This document shows positions 54,092 through 63,772 of a DNA stretch of 64,000 nt, piece by piece. Source of the DNA: Deltaproteobacteria bacterium (GTDB lineage Bacteria; Myxococcota_A; Polyangia; Polyangiales; Ga0077539); NCBI GenBank assembly GCA_016704445.1, contig JADJAE010000061.1, positions 3,838 through 67,837 on the forward strand. Direction: 5' to 3'. How positions within the stretch are numbered: the stretch's first letter is position 1; each line of letters begins with the position of its first letter. The translations under genes and the position numbers were made by a program. The notes below the pieces were generated by a model. It was not told the DNA's origin. It searched no databases and saw only the letters and a list, made by a program, of their open reading frames with translations.

Positions 54092-54615
54092 GCGACCGAG
54101 CCTTCGATTCCCTCTCCCCTCCCATGCCAGGCACCCTCGAAGCCATCCACGTCTTCCGCGAGCGCCGCGGGCCTCCCATCCTCCTCGCCGAGGCGGTGTT
54201 CGTCGCAGGGCGCGGCGTGCCCACCGATCAGCGCGACCGCCCCGGTGTGCCCCGCCCGGTGAGCGCCATCCGGGCGGAGACCATCGACCACGTGGCGCGC
54301 GCCCTGGGCATCGCGATCGCCCCCGGCTCGTCGCGCCGCAACCTCACCATCCGGGCACTGGACCTCGACACCCTGCCCCGAGGCACGGTGCTCTCGATCG
54401 GCGAGGCGCGCTTCGAGGTGATCGCCCCCTGCGACGCCTGCGTGCGGATGGAGTCCGCGCTGGGCCCTGGCGCCCCGGCCCATATGCAGGGCCGCGGAGG
54501 CATCGCCCTGACCATCGTGCAGGGAGGACGCGTCGCGTGTGGTGATGTCGTCGAGGTGGCGGTGCTGGGGACGGTGCCGCTCTACGAGCCGCGAGAGCGC
54601 CCTCGCGGCTGGTGA
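54088..54615 (+). CDS. MOSC-domain protein
   Basis: MOSC proteins are beta-strand sulfur- or molybdenum-cofactor-linked enzymes related to the C-terminal part of Moco sulfurase. The GTG at 54088 overlaps the upstream stop. Residues about 10-165 show the family elements: an opening IHVFRERRGPPILLAEAVFV, a conserved SSRRNLTIRALDLDTLPRGT, and the C-terminal APCDACVRMESALGPGA with the conserved Cys pair region. The length of 175 residues is typical of stand-alone MOSC proteins. The sulfur acceptor or substrate is unknown. It is convergent with the papain-like gene, 10 bp apart. Confidence 0.82.
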   Translation: MSDRAFDSLSPPMPGTLEAIHVFRERRGPPILLAEAVFVAGRGVPTDQRDRPGVPRPVSAIRAETIDHVARALGIAIAPGSSRRNLTIRALDLDTLPRGTVLSIGEARFEVIAPCDACVRMESALGPGAPAHMQGRGGIALTIVQGGRVACGDVVEVAVLGTVPLYEPRERPRGW

Positions 54616-54625
54616 GGCGCTTCGC

Positions 54626-55864
54626 TCAGTAGCCCGGCGGAAGGATCACGCTGGAGAGCGGCGTGCGGTTGGCCATGTCCGCGGTCCAGGTGATGGGGCC
54701 GTTGAGGTAGTCGGTGTAGAGGTCGGTGTAGCCGCCGAAGAAGCCGGTGCCCGAGGGGTCTCGCGCGGTGCCCCAGGAGTTCTTGATGCGGATGAACTCG
54801 ATGGAGCCGTAGCGGGCCGCGAGGGCCTGGTCGGCCTCGGTGGCGAGCTCGCCCGCGCGGAGGGTGCGCTCGGGTTGACCCGGCTGGCGGATCACCACCT
54901 GGTAGTCCTCCATGACGGTGAGGTGCCCGCCCTGGCGGCCCGGGGCGGTGAGGTTCGACATCCGGAAGACCCCGGCCGACGACATCGCGTTGAAGTCGAC
55001 GAGCCAGGAGATGAGCACCGGCTGGTTGTCGTTGAGGGCGCGCATCACCCGCTGCTGGAAGGCGGTGCGGGTGCTGGCGGTGGTGCCGTAGGAGGCGCTG
55101 CGCCAGGCGAAGCGGCCGTAGCCGATGACGTCGGCGAGGGTGCCGTCGACCTGCTGCCCGCGGCCGTTGCGGTACGCCGCCGTGCGGATGGGGATCGAGC
55201 TCACCGGGCGGAAGAACCCGTCGGCGGTGGTGCGGGAGTAGGGGAGGACGGTGGCGCCGCGGGCGCCGAAGACCCGGGTGATCTCGGCCTGCACGGCGGG
55301 GCTGAGCTGCCACGCGGTGAAGAGCGTCTGGAGCACCAGCGCCGGGTCGCGGCGGGCCTCCGGGGTGGCGAGCGCGCCTCCCTCGTTGAGGGCGGTGTTG
55401 ATCGCCCGCAGCGCGTCGGACTGACGCGTCGAGCGGTCGGCCATGGCCTCCTCGGGGATGAACTCCGACTCGTAGACCACGCCGCGGGCCTTGAGGATGG
55501 TCATGGCGCCGTCCCACCAGCCGCCGGTGGGGACCTCCGAGCGGCCCGCGGTGGTGGTCACCCGGCCGCCGGTGATCTTGCCGTACCAGTCCCAGAAGGT
55601 GATCCAGCTCTCGGAGATGTTGATGTCCTGGCCGGTGCGGGCGCGGTGCAGCGACTCGGCCCAGCCCGTGGCCGCGTACGACCAGCAGTTGCCGATGGAC
55701 TGGTTGCGCACCGCGGTGTGGTTCACGTCGGTGACGGGCTCGACGTACTCGCCGCTCTCGTCGATCGCCGCGGCCTCGTCCGTCGCGCACCCGCTCACCG
55801 CAGGGACGGCCAGCGCCAGCATCAACCCGAGGCGCCACCCGCGACGCCAGCTACCCAGGACCAT
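54626..55864 (-). CDS. Papain-family (C1) cysteine peptidase lipoprotein
   Basis: The signal MVLGSWRRGWRLGLMLALAV leads to lipobox VSGC (Cys26). The peptidase domain has the oxyanion Gln55 and nucleophile Cys60 in NQSIGNCWSYAATG, the catalytic His in GGHLTVMEDYQV, and the Asn in IKNSWGTA. This arrangement and the length of 412 residues fit C1A-type peptidases with an insertion, like aminopeptidase C-type folds. It would be exposed on the outer membrane or in the periplasm. It is convergent with the MOSC gene. The frame is clean, unlike the genes immediately upstream. Confidence 0.85.
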   Translation of the reverse strand: MVLGSWRRGWRLGLMLALAVPAVSGCATDEAAAIDESGEYVEPVTDVNHTAVRNQSIGNCWSYAATGWAESLHRARTGQDINISESWITFWDWYGKITGGRVTTTAGRSEVPTGGWWDGAMTILKARGVVYESEFIPEEAMADRSTRQSDALRAINTALNEGGALATPEARRDPALVLQTLFTAWQLSPAVQAEITRVFGARGATVLPYSRTTADGFFRPVSSIPIRTAAYRNGRGQQVDGTLADVIGYGRFAWRSASYGTTASTRTAFQQRVMRALNDNQPVLISWLVDFNAMSSAGVFRMSNLTAPGRQGGHLTVMEDYQVVIRQPGQPERTLRAGELATEADQALAARYGSIEFIRIKNSWGTARDPSGTGFFGGYTDLYTDYLNGPITWTADMANRTPLSSVILPPGY

Positions 55865-55931
55865 GTGCTCGACTCCCTCGCCCGCGGTTTGAGAGACGTA
55901 CCGACGCTCTCACGGACGCACCCCGGTTATC

Positions 55932-57517
55932 CTACGGGGTGCAGCCTCCGCAAGGCCCCCTCCGCCGTCGACGGAGTACACCGGCCAGTAACATCCCCGC
56001 GCCGAGCATCCATCCGCGGCCGCCGGCGACGCCCGGGGTCGCGCTGCACTGCACGCCGCCCGTGAGCGCTCCCGCGGCCTCGGTCGGGCTCTCCTCCTCG
56101 GGAGCCGCGTCCGTCGGGTTCACCCCGCCCGCGTCGGTCACGGGCGTGGGCGTCGTCACCCCGGCGTCGGTGGCGGGCGTGGGCGTCGTCACCCCGGCGT
56201 CCGTCGGCGCGGCCGGAACCTCCCCGAGGAACCACGGCCCCCGGTCGTTGCGCCCGTTTCGGCGCACCCCTCGGATGTCGTTGAGCACCAGGAAGGGCGC
56301 CACGGCGGTGTCGATGCCCGACGAGGAAGCGGGGCCGTTGGGGGTGGGGATGAGCGAGGCGATGATGGAAGCTCGGTCGCCCAGCGCCGAGGGCGGGCGG
56401 ATGCCCGGGTTGGCCACGAGGTGACCGGGCTGCGCGGCCAGGTTGAGCAGGGGCGAGGCGGGGACGGCCTGGCCGTTGTTCCAGTAGAGGTTGTGGGAGA
56501 CGACGAGCCCTTGGAGGCCGTGGCTGCTGCGGCGCAGCACGGTGGACATGCGGCCCCGGGTGTCGACCACGAGGTTGTTGACGAAGGACACGTCCTCGCT
56601 GCGCTCGAGGGGACCGGAGCCCGCGCGAAACTCCACCACCCCGCCGCTGTTGTTGAGGAAGAGGTTGTTGGCGATCACCACGTTCTGGCCGTCGTAGACG
56701 CCCACCGCCGTAAACCACGCCGCCGATCACCACGTTGTTGCGAAACACGATGTCGATCGCCTCGAACTGCGCGTCTCGAGCAGCGACGAGTCGGTGGATG
56801 CGCCGGGCCCACCATCGGGTCGATGGCGCCCGCGCGCTGCGTGGCGATGACGTTGTTCTCGAAGACCACGCCCTGCGCGCCGCCCTTGGCGTACATCAGC
56901 GAAGTTGCCGCCGTCGTGGATGTACGAGTCGCGCACCACGATGTCGTCGACGTCCACGAAGTCGATGCACTCCTGCGACGGGTTCTCGCTGTCCGAGCGC
57001 GCGCCCGGGAACGCGAACTCCGAGCCCTCCAGGTAGATGCTCCGCGCCTGGTTGACCTTCAGCACGTCGCCGTCGACGCCCGCGTGGTGGGCGTACACGT
57101 CCGCAGCCAGATGTGGTGCGAGCCGCCGTCGATGTGGATGAGGTTGTTGGTGGAGTTGCGGCTCGAGGCCCTCGAAGGACAGGTACGACGGCGTCGCCGA
57201 TGCGCAGGTCTCGCTGCCTCCGGCGATCACCGCGCGCCTCGGACCGTCCACGGACACCACCCGGATGGGGGCCGCGGCGGTGCCCGAGGCGGAGATCCAC
57301 CCTCCGCCGGGGTAGGTGCCGGCGCGCACCAGCACGCGGTCTCCGGGGCGCGCCCGGTTGAGCGCGGTGGTGATGCGGTCGAACGGCGCCGCGCTGGTGC
57401 CCGCGTTGCCGCTGCGACCGTTGGGGGCGACGTAGAGGTCCGCGGCGGCCGCGCTCGCCGAGAGCGCGCTGAAAGACCACCGGAAGCGACAGGGAAGAAC
57501 ACGTTCTGGCGGCTCAT
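55932..57517 (-). pseudogene. Right-handed beta-helix surface protein with MYXO-CTERM-like tail (at least five frame breaks)
   Basis: Fragments in three frames order into one protein. It begins at ATG 57517 (MSRQNVFFPVASGGLSA) and shows, in sequence, DLYVAPNGRSGN, APFDRITTALNRA, LVRAGTYPGGGWISASGTAA, IRVVSVDGPRRAVIAGG, FVDVDDIVVRDSYIHDGGNF, then VVFENNVIATQRAG, MFRNNVVIGG and NVVIANNLFLNNSGG. These are turns of a pectate-lyase-type parallel beta-helix. The 3' frame (55932-56705) is clean and ends with a PTPATDAGV stalk, a hydrophobic helix and RRRRR. Most breaks are single-base, around 56700-57480. I treat the gene as probably intact in the organism and damaged in the assembly, though decay cannot be excluded. 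Confidence 0.65.
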
Positions 57518-57662
57518 CTCTGGTGACCCCTTGTAAGTCGCTGCACGCGTCGCTGCCAAGAGGTCGACCGCCCAGATCGCCTCTCCTTCGGCCCGGCCAT
57601 GCATGGGTGTTGGTGATGAGAGCCGCAATCCCTCTCTCCGCTCGATGGCGGAGATCAGGGCG

Positions 57663-58163
57663 TCAGGGCGGGGCGAGCACCCTCTGCACCAGTCGCCCGG
57701 TGAAGCTCGCGGGGACGGCGACGCCCAGCGCCGCGAGGCCGTGGCGGCGGTGTCGGTGGTGCGCACCGGGTCGGAGAAGTCTCCGCGGGTCACCTGCGAG
57801 CCCCGCGACCCACGGGATGTGAAGGTCTTCCTGGGCGTGCGTCCCGTGCCGTAAGCCGTGGCCGCCGTGGTCGGCCGTGGCGATCACCAGGAATTCATCC
57901 CGTGGGCGCGCACCTCGACGCCGGAGAGCATCGAGCTGTGCGATGGGAGGGTGGAGGAGTCGCCGACGGTGACGGCCCCGAGGGCCGCGGCGCCTTCGGT
58001 GCGCATCCGGTGGAGGGTCGGGGCCTCGGCGCGCTCCATGCCGTCGGGGCGCATGCCGTCGAAGCTCACGACGACGACATGGTCATAGGGACGGGGCGGC
58101 GCCTGGGCGAGGGAGGCTCGGGGGACGAGGGCGAGGACGAGGGCGAGGGAGGGGGCGCTTCAT
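57663..58163 (-). pseudogene. Type I phosphodiesterase/alkaline-phosphatase-fold protein, frame-broken and internally shortened
   Basis: From ATG 58163 the sequence gives a signal peptide if one base is removed from a five-base run at 58151-58155 (MKRPSLALVLALVPRASLA). The metal-site start VVVVSFDGMRPDGMERAEAP follows, then DSSTLPSHSSMLSGVEVRAH with the nucleophile Thr/Ser region. It jumps directly to VIATADHGGHGLRHGTHAQE, which in the family normally comes about 100 residues later. The tail is assembled over two more frame breaks: AGSQVTRGDFSDPVRTTDTA then ALGVAVPASFTGRL. So about 300 bp appear missing. Either a real deletion or an assembly collapse explains this. The product would be an exported phosphoesterase. 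Confidence 0.6.
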
Positions 58164-58541
58164 GGGGGGAGATGTCGAGGGCGGTGGCAGCAGGGCGACG
58201 CCGGTGCGCAGAAGGCCGCGGCGAGGGCCCAGGGAGGCGCAGCCCAGCATCCACGCGACGGTGTTGCCGGTGGCGCAGTGGGGCGACAAGGGCGAGGTGA
58301 GCACAGTCTGCAGGGCTCCGACGAGCAGCGCGGGATGGCCCAGAGGTGGAGTGCCCGGAGGCGGCGGCGCGGTCGCGGATGCGCCAGGCGGTGACGAGGC
58401 CGAGGGGCCGACGAGCCCCGGGAGGACGGCGATCTGCTCGGCGCGCGGCGTGTCGATGCACGCGAGGTCGGGCACTTCGAGGACGGGCGTCGGGACGAAC
58501 TGCCAGAGAAGAAGCACCATCGACGAGGCGGACCCTACCAT
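58161..58541 (-). pseudogene. Small membrane protein upstream of the phosphodiesterase, frame-broken
   Basis: An opening MVGSASSMVLLLWQFVPTPV with DLACIDTPRAEQIAVLPGLV is followed in a second frame by LGLVTAWRIRDRAAASGHST and in the first by HPALLVGALQTVLTSPLSPH and VAWMLGCASLGPRRGLLRTG. Hydrophobic stretches suggest one or two membrane segments. I do not recognise the family, and the exact end near the next gene's ATG is unclear. Confidence 0.4.
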
Positions 58542-58607
58542 CGGGCGCCCGGGGCGTGGGAGGGGGTGCGCCGGGCGGTATGGTTCCGTGCGAAGGTGGT
58601 CGGCGCG

Positions 58608-60266
58608 ATGAGCGGAGACGCGCCGAGCCTGCGGCCGTACCAGCGAGAGGCGGTGGAGGCGGTGCTCTCCGCGCGGCGGGCCGGGACGCGGCGCATGCTG
58701 GTGTGCCTCCCCACGGGCGCTGGGAAGACCGTGGTGTTCGCCCACCTGGCGAAGCTCGCAAGCGCCCGGTGCTGGTGATCGCCCACCGCGAGGAGCTCCC
58801 CTCCCAGGCGCGCTCGAAGCTTCAGCACGCGCTCGGCGCCGGGCCGTGGTGGCGATCGAGCAGGGGGCGGCGCGCGGAGACCAGGGCGAGGTGGTGGTGT
58901 GCTCCATCCGGTCGCTGCGCACCGAGCGCCTCGCGGGCTGCTGGCGGGGCGCGACGTGGGCCTGGTGATCTACGACGAGTGCGCCACCACGCCGCGGCGG
59001 AGGACAACCTCCGGGTGCTGCGGCTCGGCTGCTTCGACCGCCGGGTGGACGGGCACCTGGTGGGCTTCACCGCCACCCACGGCGCGGGGCGACGGCAAAG
59101 GGCTCGACGACGTCTTCGAGGAGATCGTCTACGCGCGAACGCTGCCGGAGATGATCGACGGGCACCTGGTTCCGCTGGGGGGTACCGGGTGGCGACCAGC
59201 GCAGACCTCACCCGGCTTACCAGTCGGGTCTTGATTTCCGCGGGAGGAGCTCGCCGAGGCGGTGGACATCGAGGAGCGAAACGCCCTGGTGGCGCGCTCC
59301 ATCCAGGAGCTCGCCCGCGACCGTCGCACCATCGCGTTCTGCGTGACGGTGGCGCACGCCCAGCACCTGCGCCGATCGCTCCAGGCGCTCGGTCCGCGCG
59401 CCGGAACGGTGCACGGCGAGATGCCCTCGGACGACCGCGCCCGGAGGTGCTGCGCGACTTCGCCGAGGAGGTTGCAGGCGCTCACCAACGTGGCGGTGCT
59501 CACCGAGGGCTTCGACGACCCGGGGGTGTCGCGCGTGGCGATGGCCAGGCCGACGCGCTCGAGGGGATGTACGCGCAGTGCGTGGGGCGAGGCACGGGCT
59601 GTCGCCGGGCAAGGGACTGCCTGGTGCTGGACTTCGTGGACGTGTCGGAGCTCAGCCTCTGCTCGCTGCCGTCGCTCTTCGGGATGCCGAGAGGGGCTCG
59701 ACCTGGAGGGCCGGGAGGTGGGCGAGGCGGAGCGCTTCTTCGAGCAGCTCGCCTTCGATCACCCGGCCTTCGAGGTGGGGGCGGGGCGATCACCCTCAGG
59801 AGATTCAAGCGAGGCCGAGGCCTTCGATCCGCTGACGCAGGAGGTCGACGTGGAGGTGCGGGCGATCTCTCGCAACGCGTGGGCGTCGCTGGGGCGTCGG
59901 CCTCGCGCTGCATTTCGAGCGGGCGCCGGGTGCGGCTGAGCGAGGCGCTGGTGGTGTCGCGAGGGCGCGCGGTCGCGCTGGGAGGTGAGCCTCGACGGCA
60001 GGGCGGTGGAGCGCTTCTCGGCCATCGAGGAGGCGGTGCAGGCCGTGGACTTCGAGGTGCACCGGATGGGTCGCCCGGCAGAGACGTCGGCGAGGCCGGG
60101 CGTCGTGGCGGCGGCGGCGGCGCCGAAGGGGCGCGCGGAGGCGGTGGCGGGCGTGCGCCGGGGGGGCAGGGCGGCGACGGCGCTGGGCGACGTGCTGGCG
60201 CTGGAGGCGTGGGTGAAGGTGACGACGGGAGCGAAGAGGGCGGGGCCGGTGAAGCGGGGGCGGTGA
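58608..60266 (+). pseudogene. DEAD/DEAH-family SF2 helicase, many frame breaks
   Basis: ATG 58608 begins MSGDAPSLRPYQREAVEAVL, then Walker A CLPTGAGKTVVFAHLAKLA. Other frames continue RPVLVIAHREELPSQARSKL, VGLVIYDECATTPRR (a DEC- box), VGFTATH, ERNALVARSIQELARDRRTI with FCVTVAHAQHLRRSLQALG, TVHGEMPSDDRA, VAVLTEGFDDPGV, and LVLDFVDVSELSLCSLPSL. The last part (59950-60266) is one clean frame. The order is that of a complete SF2 helicase of about 550 aa, RecG/Res-like. At least six frame changes occur in 1.6 kb, all apparently single-base. It likely unwinds DNA or RNA in the cytoplasm; no partner is visible. Confidence 0.65.
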
Positions 60267-60272
60267 GGGGGG

Positions 60273-61211
60273 CTACCGAGGCCCGGGGCCTTCATGAACG
60301 CATACGGATAGCCCAGCTCGAAGTCCGACGCCTCGGTGAGCGTCTTCATCTGCGCCTCGGTGAGCGCGAGCTCCGCGGCCTTCACGTTGTCTTCGAGCTG
60401 CGCGATCGAGCGCGCGCCGAAGATGGTCGACGTCACCTGCGGCTGCTGGAGCAGCCACGCCAGCGCCGCCGGGTCGTGTTGGCCTCCGCAGCCACGGCGC
60501 GCTGGCGTCGAGGATCTTCCAGTTGCGCTCCTTGTCGAAGGTGGCCCAGCGCGACTGCATCTTGTCAAATCGCGCCCCCGCCGGAGCCTCGTGCTGGTGG
60601 TACTTACCGCTCAGGAAGCCTCCCGCGGAGGCGACCACGGCAGGATGCCGAGGCCCTGCGCGCGGCAGAGCGGGACGTGCTCCCGCTCCAGGTCGCGGGT
60701 CACCAGGCTGTACTCGGCCTGCAGCGTGACGAAGCTCGCGGGGCCTTGTGCGCTCTGCGGGGCATGGAGTGAGCAGCCGATGTAGGGCCCCTTGCCCGAG
60801 AGGTCACGAGGTCGTCAGGCGCGCGGAGGGTCTCCCCCCGGGGTGGCGGTCCGGGATGTGGATCTGGTGAGGTCGTGCGGTCAGTGCCCGGCCGCTTCAG
60901 GCTCTGCTCGGCGCGAGCACGATGCGAGCGCGGGGCCCGCTGCGGTCGGCTCCCCGAGAATTCTCGCCAGCACCACATCGCGCCGCCATCCGCTCGAACC
61001 AGCCCCCGATCACCCGCTCGCTCAGCCCGTCCTGCCCGTAGACGTCGGCGGTGTCGACGAAGTTGACACGCAGTCGGCCCGCCGGTTGGAAGAGCCACCT
61101 CCGAGGTCTTCTCGTCGCTGCCGATCTTGGCCCGAACGACTTCTCATCGGCGCGCCGGTCATGCCCCAGATCAAAGCTCCAGACCTTCACCAGAACCTGT
61201 CTACTTCCCAT
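60273..61211 (-). pseudogene. Aldo/keto reductase, many frame breaks
   Basis: Readable segments in gene order are VNFVDTADVYGQDGLSERVI (the family's DTADxYG-SE site with the catalytic Asp/Tyr), then AGGFLSGKYHQHEAPAGARF, KMQSRWATFDKERNWKILDA, AALAWLLQQPQVTSTIFGAR and IAQLEDNVKAAELALTEAQM, ending ELGYPYAFMKAPG. These match NADPH-dependent aldo/keto reductases of the potassium-channel-beta-like group. The N-terminal 60 residues and the segment around 60640-60980 are scrambled by frame changes. A possible start is ATG 61211, overlapping the sirtuin stop. The substrate is unknown. Confidence 0.65.
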
Positions 61212-62008
61212 GGGTGCCCGTCCGCCTTCCCGACCACCCGTCTGGTCAGCGCGACACACACCCGCGCGCGAGCCAGCTCACCGAAAGGCGCGGGCAGCAC
61301 CGCTCCGGAGCGCCCCTCGATCACCCGGTCGAAGGCCTTCACGTTGGCGGGCGCTTCGAGGTTCACCAGCACCGTCTCTGCGCCCGCGCGCTTGCAGACC
61401 TCGACCAGCCCCGCGGCGGGATACACCACCCCGGAGGTACCCGCCGCGATGAACACCAGCCGGTGCCGACGAGCGTCGTGGATGAAGTCCTCGATGCGAG
61501 CGAGGTCCGCCGGGTCGAGCATCTCCCCGAACCACACGATGTGCGGCCGGAGCATCGCCCCGCACCGCTCGCAGCTCGGGATCGCGTCGAAGTGCAGCGA
61601 CTCGTCGCGGAAGGGCGGGCGATCGCAGCCCGAGCAGCGCGTGGTGAACAGGTTGCCGTGCATCTCCACGAGCCTCTCGTTGCCGGCGGCGCGGTGCAGC
61701 CCGTCGACGTTCTGCGTGGCCAGCAGAAACCTCTCCCCCAGGCGCGCTTCGAGGGCGGCGAGCGCCCGGTGGCCGGGGTTGGGAGCGCACCTCGCGGCGG
61801 CCTCGCGGCGCAGCGAGTAGAAGCGCCAGACCAGCGACGGGTCGCGGGCGAAGCCCTCCGGCGAGGCGACGTCCTCGACGCGGTGGCTCTCCCAGAGCCC
61901 GTTGCCGTCGCGGAAGGTGGGGATGCCGCTCTCGGCGGAGACGCCCGCCCCGGTGAGCACCAGCACGCGGACGTCGTCGTCGAGGCGGAGGGGGGAAAGG
62001 TCGGACAT
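61187..62008 (-). CDS. NAD-dependent protein deacylase, sirtuin (CobB/SIR2 family)
   Basis: It removes acyl groups from lysines using NAD+. Motifs: LTGAGVSAESGIPTFRDGNG (NAD site, about 18-37), TQNVDGLH (98-105), catalytic His117 (EMHGNL) and four zinc Cys at 125, 128, 146 and 149. Tyr64 and Arg67 (WRFYSLRRE) match the Y-x-x-R pair that favours succinyl- and malonyl-lysine in SIRT5/CobB-type enzymes, so a desuccinylase is likely. The length of 273 residues is slightly long; the last 20 residues (RRVVGKADGHPWEVDRFW) look less typical, possibly a late frame change. It is cytoplasmic, upstream of the damaged reductase. Confidence 0.9.
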   Translation of the reverse strand: MSDLSPLRLDDDVRVLVLTGAGVSAESGIPTFRDGNGLWESHRVEDVASPEGFARDPSLVWRFYSLRREAAARCAPNPGHRALAALEARLGERFLLATQNVDGLHRAAGNERLVEMHGNLFTTRCSGCDRPPFRDESLHFDAIPSCERCGAMLRPHIVWFGEMLDPADLARIEDFIHDARRHRLVFIAAGTSGVVYPAAGLVEVCKRAGAETVLVNLEAPANVKAFDRVIEGRSGAVLPAPFGELARARVCVALTRRVVGKADGHPWEVDRFW

Positions 62009-62155
62009 GGTGCGATTACGCTTAGCCGGTAACGTCGCAAAGATCTTCAGGAGGCCGCGTCGGCTCGTCTATCGTCGCTCCTGCGTCGGATACGCGCGCG
62101 GCGGTCTGTAGGAACTTCCTCCTCGTGGCGTACTCCGAACGGCGGGTGACACACG

Positions 62156-63772
62156 ATGCGGTTGAGAACAAGCACCGGGCTGCTGGCGTTGGGGATCGGG
62201 CTGTGCGCGACGGCGATGGCGGGGGAGGCGCGGGCCGATCCCGACACGCCGGGTGAGCGGTACACTGTGTTTCGCGTGGGCGCGGACGCGGGCATCGCGC
62301 GCATCGCGGGGGAGAACTGGTGGCAGATCAACGCCACGGGCATCCTGCGCCTCGGGCCGGTGCGCATGGACTTCGCGGCGCCGCTGCGCTTCGGCATGGG
62401 AGACTTTGCCTTCCGCGAGGCGGACTACGGCAGCGCCCGCGACGCGCTCCGCATCCTCCGCTGCGTGCGGCTCGACCTGGGCGACTACCGCCGCCCGGAA
62501 GACCGGCACGACCCCAACTGCGACGCGTACGAGTCCTCCTCGGGGCTGCACGAGCGGGTGTACGGGAGCGTGCGGATGTCCCCGCTGCGGGACATCTCGC
62601 TGGGCCACCAGACGCTGGTCCAGGGCTTCAGCAACTCGCTCGACCCCAACCTCCCTCAGATCGGCGCGCAGGCCGAGGGGATCATCCGCGACCTCGGGGC
62701 CTTCCACTTCCTGATGGACGACGTGAGCGCCCCGCGGCTGGTGGCGGGCAACGTGTCGATCCGCCCGCTGCAGATCGCGGGGGAGAACTGGGACGAGACG
62801 CCGGACGACCTGCGCATCACCGCGGGCATCGTCTCCGACCTGGCGGCACCGCTGCGGGTGCACGGGGCCTTCGGCCAGCCGGTGCGCGACGCCGACGGCG
62901 CGGTGCAGATGGCCACCACGCGGCTGACCGCGCTCAGCGCCGACGCCCACTACCTCTACCTCTGGTACTCGTGCATCGAGGCCGGGTCGTCGGTCTGCGA
63001 GGCCACCCGCGGCGTCGGGCTCTTCGGCTTCGCCGACTACAACCGCTTCCTCGAGGTGGAGGACGCCGACGGGATGCACGCCGGGCTGCGCTTCCGCTAC
63101 ATGATGCGGCAGCGCTACCGTCGCTCCAACGGCCAGGAGCTGCAGGGAGACGGCGTGATGCTCCCGACCTGGGAGGTCGACGCGGGCGGCGAGTACCGCA
63201 ACATGGGCAACCGTTACCTGCCCGGGTATTTCGACGCCAACTACACCGTGCAGAGCCAGTCCTTCGCGCTCAACCAGCAGGCCCGGCAGGACCTCGGCGT
63301 CGACGCGCTCACCACCACCAAGCTGGAGTACATGCTCTCTCAGCCCGGCGGCCGGCAGAGCGGCTTCCAGGCTTACTTCCGGGTGTATTTCCCCATCCCC
63401 ACGGCGGCGGGCGAGCCTCCCACGCGGATGCCGGTCACCCTCTGGGCCGAGGACTCCGCCGGTCCGCTTCGCACCAGCGTGGGCGCGTCGGTGGGCCCGT
63501 TTCGACTCGACCAGGTGGCGCTGAGCGCGCAGATCATCCGCCGCAACTTCGACGGCTGGGGCAACCTGTTCACGCTCGACGGCACGCAGATCCGCGCGGT
63601 GGGCTCGATCTACCTCTCGTCGCAGCAGGCGCGTCGCCAGGCGGACAGTTTCCTCAACAACCTCCAGGTGAACCTCGCGTACAACCGCCGCTTCCTCCGG
63701 GACGACGGCGGCGACGTGCGCTCGACCAACGACTTCCTCGTGACCCTCGGGTCGACCGTGGGGGTGAACTGA
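62156..63772 (+). CDS. Outer-membrane protein, probable beta-barrel
   Basis: A signal peptide (LLALGIGLCATAMAGEARA) precedes a mature part of about 510 residues with many amphipathic strands: VDAGGEYRNMGNRYLPGYFD, FQAYFRVYFPIPTAAGEPP, LRTSVGASVGPFRLDQVALS, FLNNLQVNLAYNRRFL, and a final strand TNDFLVTLGSTVGVN. Asp/Arg/Tyr-rich loops and a possible shorter soluble segment lie at about 60-150. I recognise no specific family. The stop overlaps the following lipoprotein start (TGATG), suggesting they work together at the outer membrane. Confidence 0.75.
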   Translation: MRLRTSTGLLALGIGLCATAMAGEARADPDTPGERYTVFRVGADAGIARIAGENWWQINATGILRLGPVRMDFAAPLRFGMGDFAFREADYGSARDALRILRCVRLDLGDYRRPEDRHDPNCDAYESSSGLHERVYGSVRMSPLRDISLGHQTLVQGFSNSLDPNLPQIGAQAEGIIRDLGAFHFLMDDVSAPRLVAGNVSIRPLQIAGENWDETPDDLRITAGIVSDLAAPLRVHGAFGQPVRDADGAVQMATTRLTALSADAHYLYLWYSCIEAGSSVCEATRGVGLFGFADYNRFLEVEDADGMHAGLRFRYMMRQRYRRSNGQELQGDGVMLPTWEVDAGGEYRNMGNRYLPGYFDANYTVQSQSFALNQQARQDLGVDALTTTKLEYMLSQPGGRQSGFQAYFRVYFPIPTAAGEPPTRMPVTLWAEDSAGPLRTSVGASVGPFRLDQVALSAQIIRRNFDGWGNLFTLDGTQIRAVGSIYLSSQQARRQADSFLNNLQVNLAYNRRFLRDDGGDVRSTNDFLVTLGSTVGVN

